From an uncultured Mediterraneibacter sp. (GTDB lineage: Bacteria; Bacillota; Clostridia; Lachnospirales; Lachnospiraceae): a DNA stretch of 62,730 nucleotides. The translations under genes and the position numbers were made by a program. The notes below the pieces were generated by a model, which was not told the DNA's origin, did not search any database, and saw nothing but the letters and a program-made list of their open reading frames with translations. This document shows positions 18,451 through 27,500 of the stretch, in pieces (within the stretch, counting starts at the first letter, position 1; every line of letters begins with the position of its first letter). The DNA is taken from NCBI RefSeq assembly GCF_944377805.1, contig NZ_CALWFZ010000010.1:1-62730 (forward strand). Direction: 5' to 3'.

Positions 18451-18482
18451 ATACTGACGACGTTGAGGATAGAATTTGTCTT

Positions 18483-19361
18483 ATGCAGGGTAAGATTATA
18501 AAAGGGATTGCCGGGTTCTACTACGTTCATGTAGTAGAATCCGGTGTTTATGAATGTAAAGCAAAAGGTGTTTTCCGGAAAGACGGAATTAAACCGCTGG
18601 TCGGCGACGATGTGGAGATTGAAATTCTGGATGAGAAGGATATGGAAGGAAATATTATGAGCATCCTTCCGAGAAAGAATGAACTGACCCGCCCGGCGGT
18701 GGCCAATATTGACCAGGCGCTTGTCGTGTTTGCGGTGACGAAGCCAAAGCCTCATTTCAATCTGCTGGACCGTTTTCTTGTTATGATGGAGAGAAAAGAG
18801 ATTCCGGTTGTTCTCTGCTTTAACAAGACGGACATCGCAAGCGATCCCCAGATCAGGGAACTCCGGGAGATCTATGCGTCCTGCGGGTATCCGCTGCTCT
18901 TTACGAGCGCGAAGGAAGAAGAGAACATTGAAGCGCTCCGCGCTTTCTTAAACGAAAAGACGACTGCGATCGCAGGGCCGTCCGGCGTCGGGAAGTCCTC
19001 CCTGATCAATCTTCTCCAGTCGGATGTGAAGATGGAGACAGGAAGCATCAGCCGTAAGATTGAGCGCGGAAGACACACAACGAGGCACTCGGAACTGATC
19101 GTCTTCGGTGAGGATTCTTATGTTATGGACACGCCGGGATTCAGTTCTCTTTATGTGAATGATATGGACAGGGAATCACTGAAATACTGCTTCCCCGAGT
19201 TCGCGGCCTTTGAAGGCGGATGCCGCTTCCACGGATGCGACCATGTCCATGAGCCTGACTGCGCGGTGAAGCTGGCAGTGGAAGACGGGAAGATACATAA
19301 GAAGAGGTACGAAGATTACTTAAGCATGTACCGGGAGTTACAGGAAAGGAAGAGGTATTAG
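18483..19361 (+). CDS. rsgA: Ribosome small-subunit biogenesis GTPase RsgA
   Basis: Circularly permuted GTPase that helps mature the 30S subunit. An N-terminal OB fold (1-70) is followed by motifs in permuted order: NKTD at 114-117, the P-loop GPSGVGKSS at 165-173, then DTPG at 216-219. The C-terminal zinc site is C247, C252, H254 and C260. At 292 residues the length is normal. It follows the damaged kinase gene and is three bases from rpe. The ribosome site is weak (GAGGAT, rather far), so coupling to upstream translation may matter. Confidence 0.95.
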   Translation: MQGKIIKGIAGFYYVHVVESGVYECKAKGVFRKDGIKPLVGDDVEIEILDEKDMEGNIMSILPRKNELTRPAVANIDQALVVFAVTKPKPHFNLLDRFLVMMERKEIPVVLCFNKTDIASDPQIRELREIYASCGYPLLFTSAKEEENIEALRAFLNEKTTAIAGPSGVGKSSLINLLQSDVKMETGSISRKIERGRHTTRHSELIVFGEDSYVMDTPGFSSLYVNDMDRESLKYCFPEFAAFEGGCRFHGCDHVHEPDCAVKLAVEDGKIHKKRYEDYLSMYRELQERKRY

Positions 19362-19364
19362 ACA

Positions 19365-20027
19365 ATGAAGAATATTCTTGCGCCATCCATACTTTCGGCG
19401 GATTTTAAAGTGCTCGGCGAGCAGATCAGACAGACCGGCCGGGCGGGAGCTCAATATATCCACTTTGATGTCATGGACGGAATCTTCGTGCCGAGTATAT
19501 CTTTTGGCATGCCGGTGCTTTCATCGATAAAAGGTCTGACAGAACAGGTGTTGGACGTGCATCTGATGGTGACCGAGCCGATGCGTTATGTGGAAGAATT
19601 CGCAGAATGCGGAGCCGATATTATTACAGTGCATCTGGAAGCATGTGAAGATCTGTCTGCCACCCTTGAGGCGATCCACCGGTGCGGCAGAAAGGCGGGA
19701 GTGTCGATTAAGCCCGGAACCCCGGTGGAATCACTCGCGCCGTACCTGGAACAGGCGGAAATGTTTCTTGTCATGAGCGTGGAGCCCGGATTCGGAGGAC
19801 AGAAGTTTATCCCCGAGTCTCTGGAGCGGATACGGCGTCTGAGGACGATGCTGGATGAAAAGGGGCTGACTGGAGACATTGAAGTGGACGGCGGCATCTA
19901 TCACGATAACGTGGCAGACGTGCTCGGGGCCGGAGCCAATGTCATCGTGTCAGGCTCGGGTGTCTACAAAGGAAACATCGTGGAAAATACAGAGAAGTTC
20001 ATGGAGATATTAAAAAGCTATGAGTAA
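19365..20027 (+). CDS. rpe: Ribulose-phosphate 3-epimerase
   Basis: Interconverts ribulose 5-phosphate and xylulose 5-phosphate in the cytosol. The 220-residue TIM barrel shows APSILSADF, HFDVMDGIFVPSISFG, HLMV, SVEPGFGGQKF and EVDGGIYHDN, which carry the metal-binding histidines and the catalytic aspartates. GGAAAGGAAGAGG lies before the ATG. It overlaps thiN by eight bases, in the conserved rsgA-rpe-thiN order of Firmicutes. Confidence 0.95.
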   Translation: MKNILAPSILSADFKVLGEQIRQTGRAGAQYIHFDVMDGIFVPSISFGMPVLSSIKGLTEQVLDVHLMVTEPMRYVEEFAECGADIITVHLEACEDLSATLEAIHRCGRKAGVSIKPGTPVESLAPYLEQAEMFLVMSVEPGFGGQKFIPESLERIRRLRTMLDEKGLTGDIEVDGGIYHDNVADVLGAGANVIVSGSGVYKGNIVENTEKFMEILKSYE

Positions 20028-20673
20028 GAGGACTGTGATCATAAGCGGCGGAATGCTGGAAGAAGCGTTTGTATTGCCCATATTAAAAAGCGAGGAAACC
20101 GAGCTTATTATCGGCGTGGACAGAGGACTTGAGTTTCTCTATAAACACGGGATCAAGCCTGATTATATTGTCGGAGATTTTGACAGCGTTTCCCGTGACC
20201 TGGTGGTTTACTACAGGGAGGAGATGAACGTACCGGTCCGGGAATTTAATCCTGTAAAAGATGCTTCTGACACGGAGATCGCGCTTCGGCTCTGTCTGGG
20301 GCTTAACAGAAAGAGCATATGGATACTGGGCGGAACAGGAAGCAGGATCGACCATCTGTGGGCCAATGTCCAGTGTCTCCAGATCGCTCTGGCTGCCGGA
20401 GCGGACGCTCGGATTATCGACAGTCACAACCAGATACGTGTGATTGATAAAGAGGTGACCTTAAAAAAAGATGAGGCGTTTGGGAAGTACTTCTCCCTTT
20501 TTCCGCTGGAACTTCCTGTGGATGAGCTGAGTATAAGGGGAGCGAAATATCCCCTTAAGAACCATTTCCTCAAGCCAAGTGACAGCCTGTGTGTCAGCAA
20601 TGAATTCGCGGAGGATGAGGTGACCATCTCGTTCGTATACGGCAGGGTGATCCTGATGGAAACGAGAGATTAA
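20020..20673 (+). CDS. thiN: Thiamine pyrophosphokinase
   Basis: Transfers pyrophosphate from ATP to thiamine, giving the cofactor that NifJ in this window needs. Family motifs are GVDRGLEFLYKHGIKPDYIVGDFDS and DASDTEIAL in the catalytic domain, GGTGSRIDHLWANV, and a C-terminal thiamine-binding beta domain (FSLFPLE). At 217 residues it has the normal length. Translation starts inside the end of rpe (eight-base overlap). Confidence 0.92.
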   Translation: MSKRTVIISGGMLEEAFVLPILKSEETELIIGVDRGLEFLYKHGIKPDYIVGDFDSVSRDLVVYYREEMNVPVREFNPVKDASDTEIALRLCLGLNRKSIWILGGTGSRIDHLWANVQCLQIALAAGADARIIDSHNQIRVIDKEVTLKKDEAFGKYFSLFPLELPVDELSIRGAKYPLKNHFLKPSDSLCVSNEFAEDEVTISFVYGRVILMETRD

Positions 20674-20709
20674 TATGCTATTATGTTAAGATAAGGAGAA
20701 TAAAAGATA

Positions 20710-21807
20710 ATGAAGTTAGGAATTGTCGGACTTCCGAACGTAGGGAAGAGCACACTGTTTAACTCACTGACAAAAGCGGGGGCGGAATCCGCAAACTACC
20801 CTTTTTGTACTATAGATCCGAATATCGGCGTTGTGACAGTGCCGGATGAGAGGCTCAATGTATTAGGGGAGATGTACCATACGAAGAAGATCATTCCGGC
20901 GGCTATCGAGTTTGTTGATATTGCCGGTCTGGTAAAAGGCGCGTCAAAGGGAGAAGGTCTTGGAAATCAGTTCCTTGCCAACATCCGGGAGGTGGACGCG
21001 ATCGTCCATGTGGTGCGCTGCTTTGAGAACACTAATATTGTGCATGTGGACGGCAGTATCGATCCGCTGCGCGACATTGAAACGATCAATCTGGAACTGA
21101 TCTTCTCCGATCTGGAAATGCTGGAGCGGAGGATCGCGAAGACGGTAAAACTCTCGCGCAACGATAAGACAGCGGCAAAGGAACTTGAACTTCTGAACCG
21201 CTTAAAGGCGCATCTGGAGGAAAATAAACTGGCAAGAAGTTTTGCCGGGGATGATGAGGAAGAACAGGAATGGCTGAACGGGTATAACCTCCTGACGGCA
21301 AAGCCGGTGATTTTTGCGGCAAATGTCTCTGAGGATGAACTGGCGGACGACGGCGCATCCAATGAAGGCGTGCAGGCAGTCAGACAGTACGCGGAGCAGG
21401 AAGGCTGTGAAGTGTTTGTCGTATGCGCGGAGATTGAGGAGGAGATATCCCAGCTTGACGATGATGAGAAAAAGATGTTCCTGGATGATCTGGGATTAAA
21501 AGAGTCCGGATTGGAGAAACTGATCCGTGCCAGCTATCATCTTCTGGGGCTGATCAGCTATCTGACAGCCGGAGAGCCTGAAGTGCGGGCGTGGACGATC
21601 AAAAAGGGAACCAAGGCTCCCCAGGCGGCGGGAAAGATCCATTCAGATTTTGAGCGGGGATTTATCCGCGCCGAAGTAGTAAGCTATGATGATCTCATGG
21701 CCTGCGGCTCCCACACGGCAGCGAAAGAAAAAGGCCTGATCCGTCTGGAAGGCAAAGACTATGTCGTGCAGGATGGCGACATTATGCTGTTCAGATTTAA
21801 TGTATAA
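20710..21807 (+). CDS. ychF: Redox-regulated ribosome-associated ATPase YchF/OLA1
   Basis: Obg-family P-loop protein that in this subfamily hydrolyses ATP and binds ribosomes. The 365-residue protein has the P-loop [15 protein letters not shown] and the YchF-specific [12 protein letters not shown]. It also has the G3 motif [19 protein letters not shown] and a C-terminal TGS domain (about 280-365, [19 protein letters not shown]). AAGGAG precedes the ATG at a good distance. lgt begins 12 bases later and may be co-transcribed. Confidence 0.95.
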   Translation: MKLGIVGLPNVGKSTLFNSLTKAGAESANYPFCTIDPNIGVVTVPDERLNVLGEMYHTKKIIPAAIEFVDIAGLVKGASKGEGLGNQFLANIREVDAIVHVVRCFENTNIVHVDGSIDPLRDIETINLELIFSDLEMLERRIAKTVKLSRNDKTAAKELELLNRLKAHLEENKLARSFAGDDEEEQEWLNGYNLLTAKPVIFAANVSEDELADDGASNEGVQAVRQYAEQEGCEVFVVCAEIEEEISQLDDDEKKMFLDDLGLKESGLEKLIRASYHLLGLISYLTAGEPEVRAWTIKKGTKAPQAAGKIHSDFERGFIRAEVVSYDDLMACGSHTAAKEKGLIRLEGKDYVVQDGDIMLFRFNV

Positions 21808-21818
21808 GGAGTGTTACC

Positions 21819-22778
21819 ATGCACTATGATATTGCCTTCCCCAACCTGGGCATCTATCTCGACCATGTGGGGAAAAACGTTACTGTCTTCGGATTTTCAA
21901 TTGCATATTACGGCATGATCATCGGGGCGGCGATCCTGATTGGGTTTCTCATCGCCACCTCCGTGGCGAAGCGGACCCGGCAAAATCCCGAGGACTATCT
22001 GGATATGGGGATTATCGGTGTCATCGCAGGAATTGCCGGCGCCCGGATCTACTATGTGATCTTCTCCTGGGATATGTACAAAGATAACCTGCCGGACATT
22101 TTTAATCTTCGCGAAGGGGGACTTGCGATCTACGGCGGTGTGATCGGCGCGGTGATCGCGGTGTTTGTCCTTGCGAGAGTGAAAAGGCTGTCTCCCTTTC
22201 AGATATTGGATACAGTGGCGATGGCGATTCTGAACGGCCAGATGCTGGGGCGCTGGGGGAACTTTTTCAACCGGGAGGCATTTGGTGAGTATACAGACGG
22301 GCTGTTTGCCATGCGGCTTCCGGTGGACGCGGTGCGCTCCGGAGACATTACAGAGCGGATGCGTGAGCATATGGAAACTATCGGTGGTGTGGACTATATC
22401 CAGGTAAGCCCCACGTTTCTCTATGAGTCGGTGTGGTGCGCCGTTCTTCTGATACTGCTCATTCTGTACCGGAAGCATAAGAAATACGAGGGTGAACTGT
22501 TTCTTCTGTATATCTTCGGGTATGCCCTGGGAAGGGTGTGGATCGAAGGCCTGCGGACAGACCAGCTCCTGATCCCGGGAATCGGATTCCCGGTGTCTCA
22601 GGCTCTGGCAGGCTGTGTTGTTGTCTTCGCCGGAGCGGCGCTTCTGTATCTTAAGAAGAATCACAGGCGTATGCCGCTTTTAAAGGGCGGGAAGGTATAT
22701 GAGCCCATGCCGGACAAAATAGAAGGGAAGAAGCCGCCGAAGAAAAAAGACAGGATATTTAAGTTCAAAGACAGATAA
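21819..22778 (+). CDS. lgt: Prolipoprotein diacylglyceryl transferase
   Basis: Membrane enzyme that attaches diacylglycerol to the lipobox cysteine of prolipoproteins, such as the sugar-binding lipoprotein in this window. The 319-residue protein has about seven transmembrane helices and the Lgt signature LGRWGNFFNREAFG. The conserved GGLAIYGGVIGA, YESVWC and GYALGRVWIEGLR segments are present. A Lys-rich cytosolic tail (PPKKKDRIFKF) ends the chain. A second, divergent Lgt-like gene lies 0.6 kb downstream. Confidence 0.95.
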   Translation: MHYDIAFPNLGIYLDHVGKNVTVFGFSIAYYGMIIGAAILIGFLIATSVAKRTRQNPEDYLDMGIIGVIAGIAGARIYYVIFSWDMYKDNLPDIFNLREGGLAIYGGVIGAVIAVFVLARVKRLSPFQILDTVAMAILNGQMLGRWGNFFNREAFGEYTDGLFAMRLPVDAVRSGDITERMREHMETIGGVDYIQVSPTFLYESVWCAVLLILLILYRKHKKYEGELFLLYIFGYALGRVWIEGLRTDQLLIPGIGFPVSQALAGCVVVFAGAALLYLKKNHRRMPLLKGGKVYEPMPDKIEGKKPPKKKDRIFKFKDR

Positions 22779-22819
22779 TCCGGGTCAAAATAACGGAGGA
22801 AAATCTTGTAATATACGTC

Positions 22820-22848
22820 TTGCTTCTTTTACAGGTATTGGATATAAT
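22820..22848 (+). promoter_or_regulatory. Probable promoter of the small membrane protein gene
   Basis: TTGCTT at 22820-22825 and a perfect TATAAT at 22843-22848 are separated by 17 bases. The leader of about 80 bases contains a GC-rich CCGGC/GCCGG inverted repeat. Confidence 0.5.
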
Positions 22849-22933
22849 GGTTGCATAGCTGACCGGCAGCCGTGCGCCCGGATTTTGCCAGCGGCCGGGA
22901 AATGCTTCAAATTACTTACGGAGGAAAAAGGAT

Positions 22934-23185
22934 ATGGGAATAGCATCACTTGTACTTGGAATCGTTTCTATCGTAATCGGGGTGTTTAGTGCGGGCAGCC
23001 TGGGATGGATCGGAGCCATCATCGGAATCATCGGTATCGTGCTTGCGATTCAGGCAAAGAAGATCCCGGAGCAGGCAGGCACGGCTCAGGCAGGATTCAT
23101 CTGCTCCATTATCGGAACAGTTCTCTGCCTTCTTACATACATCGCATGCGTAGCGTGTGTGGGATGCCTTGCGGTACTGGCATAG
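22934..23185 (+). CDS. Small two-helix membrane protein, DUF4190-like
   Basis: An 83-residue protein that is almost wholly hydrophobic. It has a first helix hairpin rich in Gly and Ile (ASLVLGIVSIVIGVFSAGSL), a short basic loop (QAKKIPEQAG) and a final helix ending in several cysteines (IACVACVGCL). The pattern of small Gly-rich helices around a short polar loop resembles DUF4190 membrane proteins, whose function is unknown. ACGGAGG precedes the ATG. It has its own promoter and terminator. Confidence 0.75.
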   Translation: MGIASLVLGIVSIVIGVFSAGSLGWIGAIIGIIGIVLAIQAKKIPEQAGTAQAGFICSIIGTVLCLLTYIACVACVGCLAVLA

Positions 23186-23201
23186 GGAGCCGGTAAGAAT
23201 T

Positions 23202-23234
23202 TATTTACAGTGAATATAAGTATTTACAGTGAAT
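23202..23234 (+). repeat. Tandem 14-base direct repeat
   Basis: TATTTACAGTGAAT occurs at 23202-23215 and again at 23221-23234, a 19-base period. It lies between the stop codon of the small membrane gene and its terminator. It may be a local duplication or a protein-binding direct repeat. Confidence 0.6.
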
Positions 23235-23237
23235 GAG

Positions 23238-23265
23238 AAAAGGGGTGTGCGTCATCCCTTTTTTG
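23238..23265 (+). terminator. Terminator after the small membrane protein gene
   Basis: AAAAGGGGTG pairs with CATCCCTTTT around a short loop, and a run of T follows. Confidence 0.75.
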
Positions 23266-23270
23266 TTTGT

Positions 23271-23370
23271 GACGGCGGCAGGACAAAGTCCGGGCCTGCC
23301 AGAGATCTTGGAAACTGCTTATAATCCCGAAATGCACCTTTTGGCGCTTTCGGTGACTTCGAACAAAACA
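23271..23370 (+). ncRNA. Candidate structured RNA element, copy A (before the lgt paralogue)
   Basis: Hairpin 1 pairs GGCAGG (23277-23282) with CCTGCC (23295-23300) around a loop containing CAAAGTCCGGG. Hairpin 2 pairs CCGAAA (23327-23332) with TTTCGG (23348-23353), continuing inward as GC-CC/GG-GC around a TTTT loop. A linker with GAGATC, TTGG and CTTATAAT joins them. Copy B before rnr has the same order, the same loop and linker words, and stems with compensatory changes. The class is not one I recognise. The element lies just after a terminator and about 40 bases before a start codon. Confidence 0.5.
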
Positions 23371-23411
23371 GGAGCGGGACTGCCTGCTTCGGATATAAAG
23401 GAGATCGTTTG

Positions 23412-24200
23412 ATGGTAATACAGATCGGATCATTTATGATTCCGTGGTATGGATTGTTTATCGTACTTGGGATAGCTGCGGGGATTGTGCTCGGATATTT
23501 TCTGATACGCGCGGAACATCTGGCGTTTGATGACTTTATACAGACTGCGTGCTTCGTGGGTCTGGGGGCAATGATCGGAGCCAAGCTGCTGTACCTTGCG
23601 GTTTCATGGAAATATATTGACTTTTCAAGACTGACAGATCTGGAATATCTGAATGCGCTGATGGGAGGCGGATTCGTCTTTTATGGCGGGCTGATCGGAG
23701 GACTGATCGGGCTGTATCTGTGCGGAAAGATCCTTCACATAGAGGTGGCGCAATACGCGCGCGCGGCCATACCGGTGATTCCGCTCGTGCACGCTTTTGG
23801 GAGAATCGGCTGCTCCGTTGTGGGATGCTGTTATGGCATGCCTTACGACGGCCCCGGGGCAATTGTGTACACAGAGTCCATCGCGGCTCCGCTGGATGTG
23901 CACCTCTTTCCCGTGCAGGCGCTGGAAGCAGCGGGATGCTTTGCGATAACAGCGGTACTGTGCCTGTATGTATCGTCTTGCAGGAAGAGAGGGAAGAGGG
24001 CAAAAAGCGTGCAGCTTTACCTTGCCATGTATGCGGTGCTGCGTTTTATTCTTGAGTTTGCCAGATATGACGACGCGGAGCGTGGAATCGAATTCGGCCT
24101 GTCCACGTCGCAGTGGATCAGTATAGGGATCTGCGTTGCTCTTATAGTGATGGAAGTACGGGGGAGAGCACGCGGCAGGACACTGTCCGGTGTGAAATAA
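23412..24200 (+). CDS. Divergent Lgt-family membrane protein
   Basis: A 263-residue polytopic membrane protein of the prolipoprotein diacylglyceryl transferase superfamily, clearly different from the canonical lgt upstream. It keeps FMIPWYGLFIVLGIAAG, GGFVFYGGLIGGLIGLY and FPVQALEA. The usual GRWGNFFNREAFG signature is replaced by HAFGRIGCSVVGCCYGMP, with a cysteine cluster. Whether it acts on lipoproteins or on another substrate is unknown. I start at ATG 23412, behind AAAGGAG; a TTG one codon earlier is possible. The structured element at 23271-23370 is its apparent leader, and a strong terminator follows. Confidence 0.8.
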   Translation: MVIQIGSFMIPWYGLFIVLGIAAGIVLGYFLIRAEHLAFDDFIQTACFVGLGAMIGAKLLYLAVSWKYIDFSRLTDLEYLNALMGGGFVFYGGLIGGLIGLYLCGKILHIEVAQYARAAIPVIPLVHAFGRIGCSVVGCCYGMPYDGPGAIVYTESIAAPLDVHLFPVQALEAAGCFAITAVLCLYVSSCRKRGKRAKSVQLYLAMYAVLRFILEFARYDDAERGIEFGLSTSQWISIGICVALIVMEVRGRARGRTLSGVK

Positions 24201-24212
24201 GAAATGTAATGG

Positions 24213-24254
24213 AAAAGAGCGGGATTTGCAGATTAGCTGAAATCCCGCTCTTTA
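24213..24254 (+). terminator. Terminator after the lgt paralogue
   Basis: AAAGAGCGGGATTT pairs perfectly with AAATCCCGCTCTTT across an 11-12 base loop. The T-run is short, but the arm itself ends in TTT. The following stretch to nifJ (24255-24532) holds a promoter and small inverted repeats such as ATGGC/GCCAT near 24317, and no gene that I can support. Confidence 0.85.
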
Positions 24255-24445
24255 CAGTATTCCCGTGCCACATGCGTCAGCTCGATTCGTTGCTAAAGCA
24301 GCTTCATCTCAATGTATGGCATCCGCCATATGCCGGAAACAACAGTGTCAGTTCATTGCAGGCAAGCTTGCGGAATTGTCCCTGTTGTTCCCGCCGCATG
24401 TTCATTCTGCACCTCAAAATATACAATAAAACGGATTGCGCTCTA

Positions 24446-24474
24446 TAGACTTTTGTCATTTTTGGCGATATAAT
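24446..24474 (+). promoter_or_regulatory. Promoter of nifJ
   Basis: TAGACT at 24446-24451 and a perfect TATAAT at 24469-24474 are 17 bases apart, about 59 bases before the nifJ start codon. The strong ribosome site AAGGAGG follows near 24519. Confidence 0.6.
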
Positions 24475-24532
24475 GAAACTACATGTGAATAAATCTATTT
24501 TTTCAATGTAAATCTTAAGGAGGAACAAGAAA

Positions 24533-27500
24533 ATGGCAAGAAAAATGAAGACCATGGACGGTAACCAGGCTGCTGCTCACGTGTCATATGCTTACACAGA
24601 AGTTGCGGCGATCTACCCGATTACACCGTCATCCGTTATGCCGGAGCATGTTGACGAATGGGCAACAGAAGGCAGGGAGAATATTTTCGGACAGACAGTC
24701 AATGTTGTGGAGATGCAGTCTGAGGCAGGCGCGGCAGGCGCTGTACACGGATCTCTGTCGGCAGGAGCACTGACGACAACATTTACGGCGTCTCAGGGAC
24801 TTCTGCTTATGATCCCGAACTTATATAAGGTTGCCGGTGAGCAGCTTCCGGGTGTGTTCAATGTATCCGCTCGTGCGCTTGCAAGCCACGCTCTTTCCAT
24901 CTTTGGAGACCATTCCGATGTTTACGCCTGTCGTCAGACCGGCGCGGCTATGCTGTGTGAGTCCAGTGTGCAGGAGGTTATGGATCTGACTCCGGTTGCT
25001 CACTGCGCTGCGCTGGAAGGAAAGCTTCCTTTTATTAATTTCTTTGACGGATTCCGTACATCCCACGAGATTCAGAAGATCGAGACATGGGATTATGAGG
25101 ATCTGAAGGATCTGGTGAATATGGATGCGATCGACGCTTTCCGCGCACATGCGCTGAATCCGAATCATCCGTGCCAGAGAGGTTCCGCTCAGAACCCGGA
25201 CATTTTCTTCCAGGCAAGAGAGGCATGCAACCCGTATTACGATGCGCTGCCGGGGATTGTTCAGAATTACATGGACAAGGTAAATGAAAAGATCGGAACG
25301 AACTATAAACTGTTCAACTACTATGGAGCAAAGGACGCAGAGCATGTGATCATCGCTATGGGTTCTGTCTGCGATACAATCGAGGAGACAATCGATTACC
25401 TGGCAAAGGCAGGCGAGAAGGTCGGAGTTGTGAAAGTGCGTCTGTACAGACCGTTCTGCGCTCAGGCTCTGATCGACGCGATTCCGGCTTCTGTTAAAAA
25501 GATCTCTGTTCTTGACAGAACGAAAGAGCCGGGAGCTATGGGCGAGCCGCTGTATCTGGACGTTGTGGCAGCTCTTAAAGGATCACAGTTTGACGCTGTA
25601 CCGGTCTACTCAGGACGTTACGGACTTGGTTCCAAAGATACAACGCCTGCTCAGATCGTTGCGGTATACCACAACGAGGAGAAACCGGTATTTACGATCG
25701 GTATCGAGGATGATGTGACACATCTGTCACTGAAGGCAAACGAGCCTCTCGTTACAACACCGGAGGGAACGATCAACTGTAAGTTCTGGGGACTTGGCGC
25801 TGACGGTACCGTCGGAGCGAACAAAAACTCCATCAAGATCATCGGTGACAATACAGATATGTACGCTCAGGCTTACTTTGACTATGACTCCAAGAAATCC
25901 GGCGGTGTTACGATGTCTCATCTTCGTTTCGGTAAGCTGCCGATCAAGTCTACATACCTGATCCATCAGGCGAATTTTGTTGCCTGTCATAACCCGTCCT
26001 ATGTGGATAAGTACAACATGGTACAGGAACTTGTAGACGGAGGAACATTCCTTCTGAACTGCCCGTGGGATATGGAAGGACTTGAGAAACATCTGCCGGG
26101 ACAGGTGAAGGCATATATAGCAAATCACAATATTAAGTTCTATACGATCGACGGTATCAAGATCGGTAAGGAGATCGGACTTGGCGGACGTATCAATACG
26201 GTGCTTCAGTCTGCGTTCTTCAAGCTGGCTGCGATAATTCCGGAGGAAGAAGCGATTGACCTGATGAAGGCTGCCGCTAAAGCTACTTACGGAAGAAAGG
26301 GCGATAAGATCGTACAGATGAACTACGACGCTATCGACGCAGGCGCGAAACAGGTTGTGGAAGTACAGGTTCCGGACAGCTGGAAAGACGCGGCTGACGA
26401 GGGTCTTGCCGTGCCGAAGGTAGATGAGAACGGCAGAAAAGACGTTATTGATTTCGTTAAAAATATTCAGGCAAAAGTAAATGCTCAGGAAGGAAATTCA
26501 CTTCCGGTATCTGCGTTCAGCGATTATGCAGACGGCTCTACACCGTCAGGATCTTCCGCATACGAAAAACGTGGTATCGCAGTGGATATACCGATCTGGA
26601 AGCCGGAGAACTGTATCCAGTGTAACCGCTGTGCTTATGTATGTCCTCACGCGGTCATCCGCCCGGTGGCTCTGACCGAGGAAGAGCTTTCAAAAGCTCC
26701 AGAGGGCATGGAGTCACTCGATATGATCGGTATGCCCGGTATGAAATTCGCGATTACAGTGTCAGCATACGACTGTACAGGATGCGGTTCCTGTGCAAAT
26801 GTCTGCCCGGGCAAGAAGGGCGAGAAAGCTCTTGTTATGGGCAACATGGAAGAGAATGCCGGCAAACAGAACTTCTTCGACTACGGAAGGGAGATTCCGG
26901 TAAAACCGGAAGTTGTCGCGAAATTCAAAGAGACAACCGTAAAGGGAAGTCAGTTCAAACAGCCGCTGCTTGAGTTCTCAGGCGCATGTGCGGGATGTGG
27001 CGAGACGCCGTACGCGAAACTGATTACTCAGCTCTATGGCGACAGAATGTATATCGCGAACGCGACAGGATGTTCTTCGATCTGGGGCAACTCCTCACCG
27101 TCCACACCTTATACGGTAACTCCGGAAGGCAAAGGACCGGCTTGGTGTAACTCTCTGTTTGAGGACAACGCTGAATTCGGATATGGTATGCTGCTTGCGC
27201 AGAATACTGTTCGTGACAGAATGAAAGGCTATGCTGCCACACTTGCTCAGGACGCGGAAGACGCGGATGTTAAGGCGGCGGCACAGGAGTACATCGACAC
27301 ATACGCATGTGGCGCGACAAACGGAACAGCTACAGACAAACTTGTTGCGGCTCTGGAAAAATGCGGATGCGATCGTATGGAGAAGACGGAACTTCTGAAA
27401 CATAAAGACTTCCTCGCCAAGAAGTCCCAGTGGGTATTCGGAGGCGACGGCTGGGCTTACGACATCGGATTCGGCGGTGTTGACCATGTGCTTGCAAGCG

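Noticed and set aside
23281-23310. AAAGTCCGGGC in the structured element as part of an RNase P RNA
   Set aside because: The word resembles the conserved GAGGAAAGTCC of RNase P RNA, but the element is only about 100 bases and none of the other conserved RNase P regions follow. It also occurs twice.
24255-24532. A coding gene or riboswitch upstream of nifJ
   Set aside because: The only open frame continues from an out-of-frame overlap with the lgt paralogue and has no ribosome site. Small inverted repeats exist but no recognisable riboswitch core.
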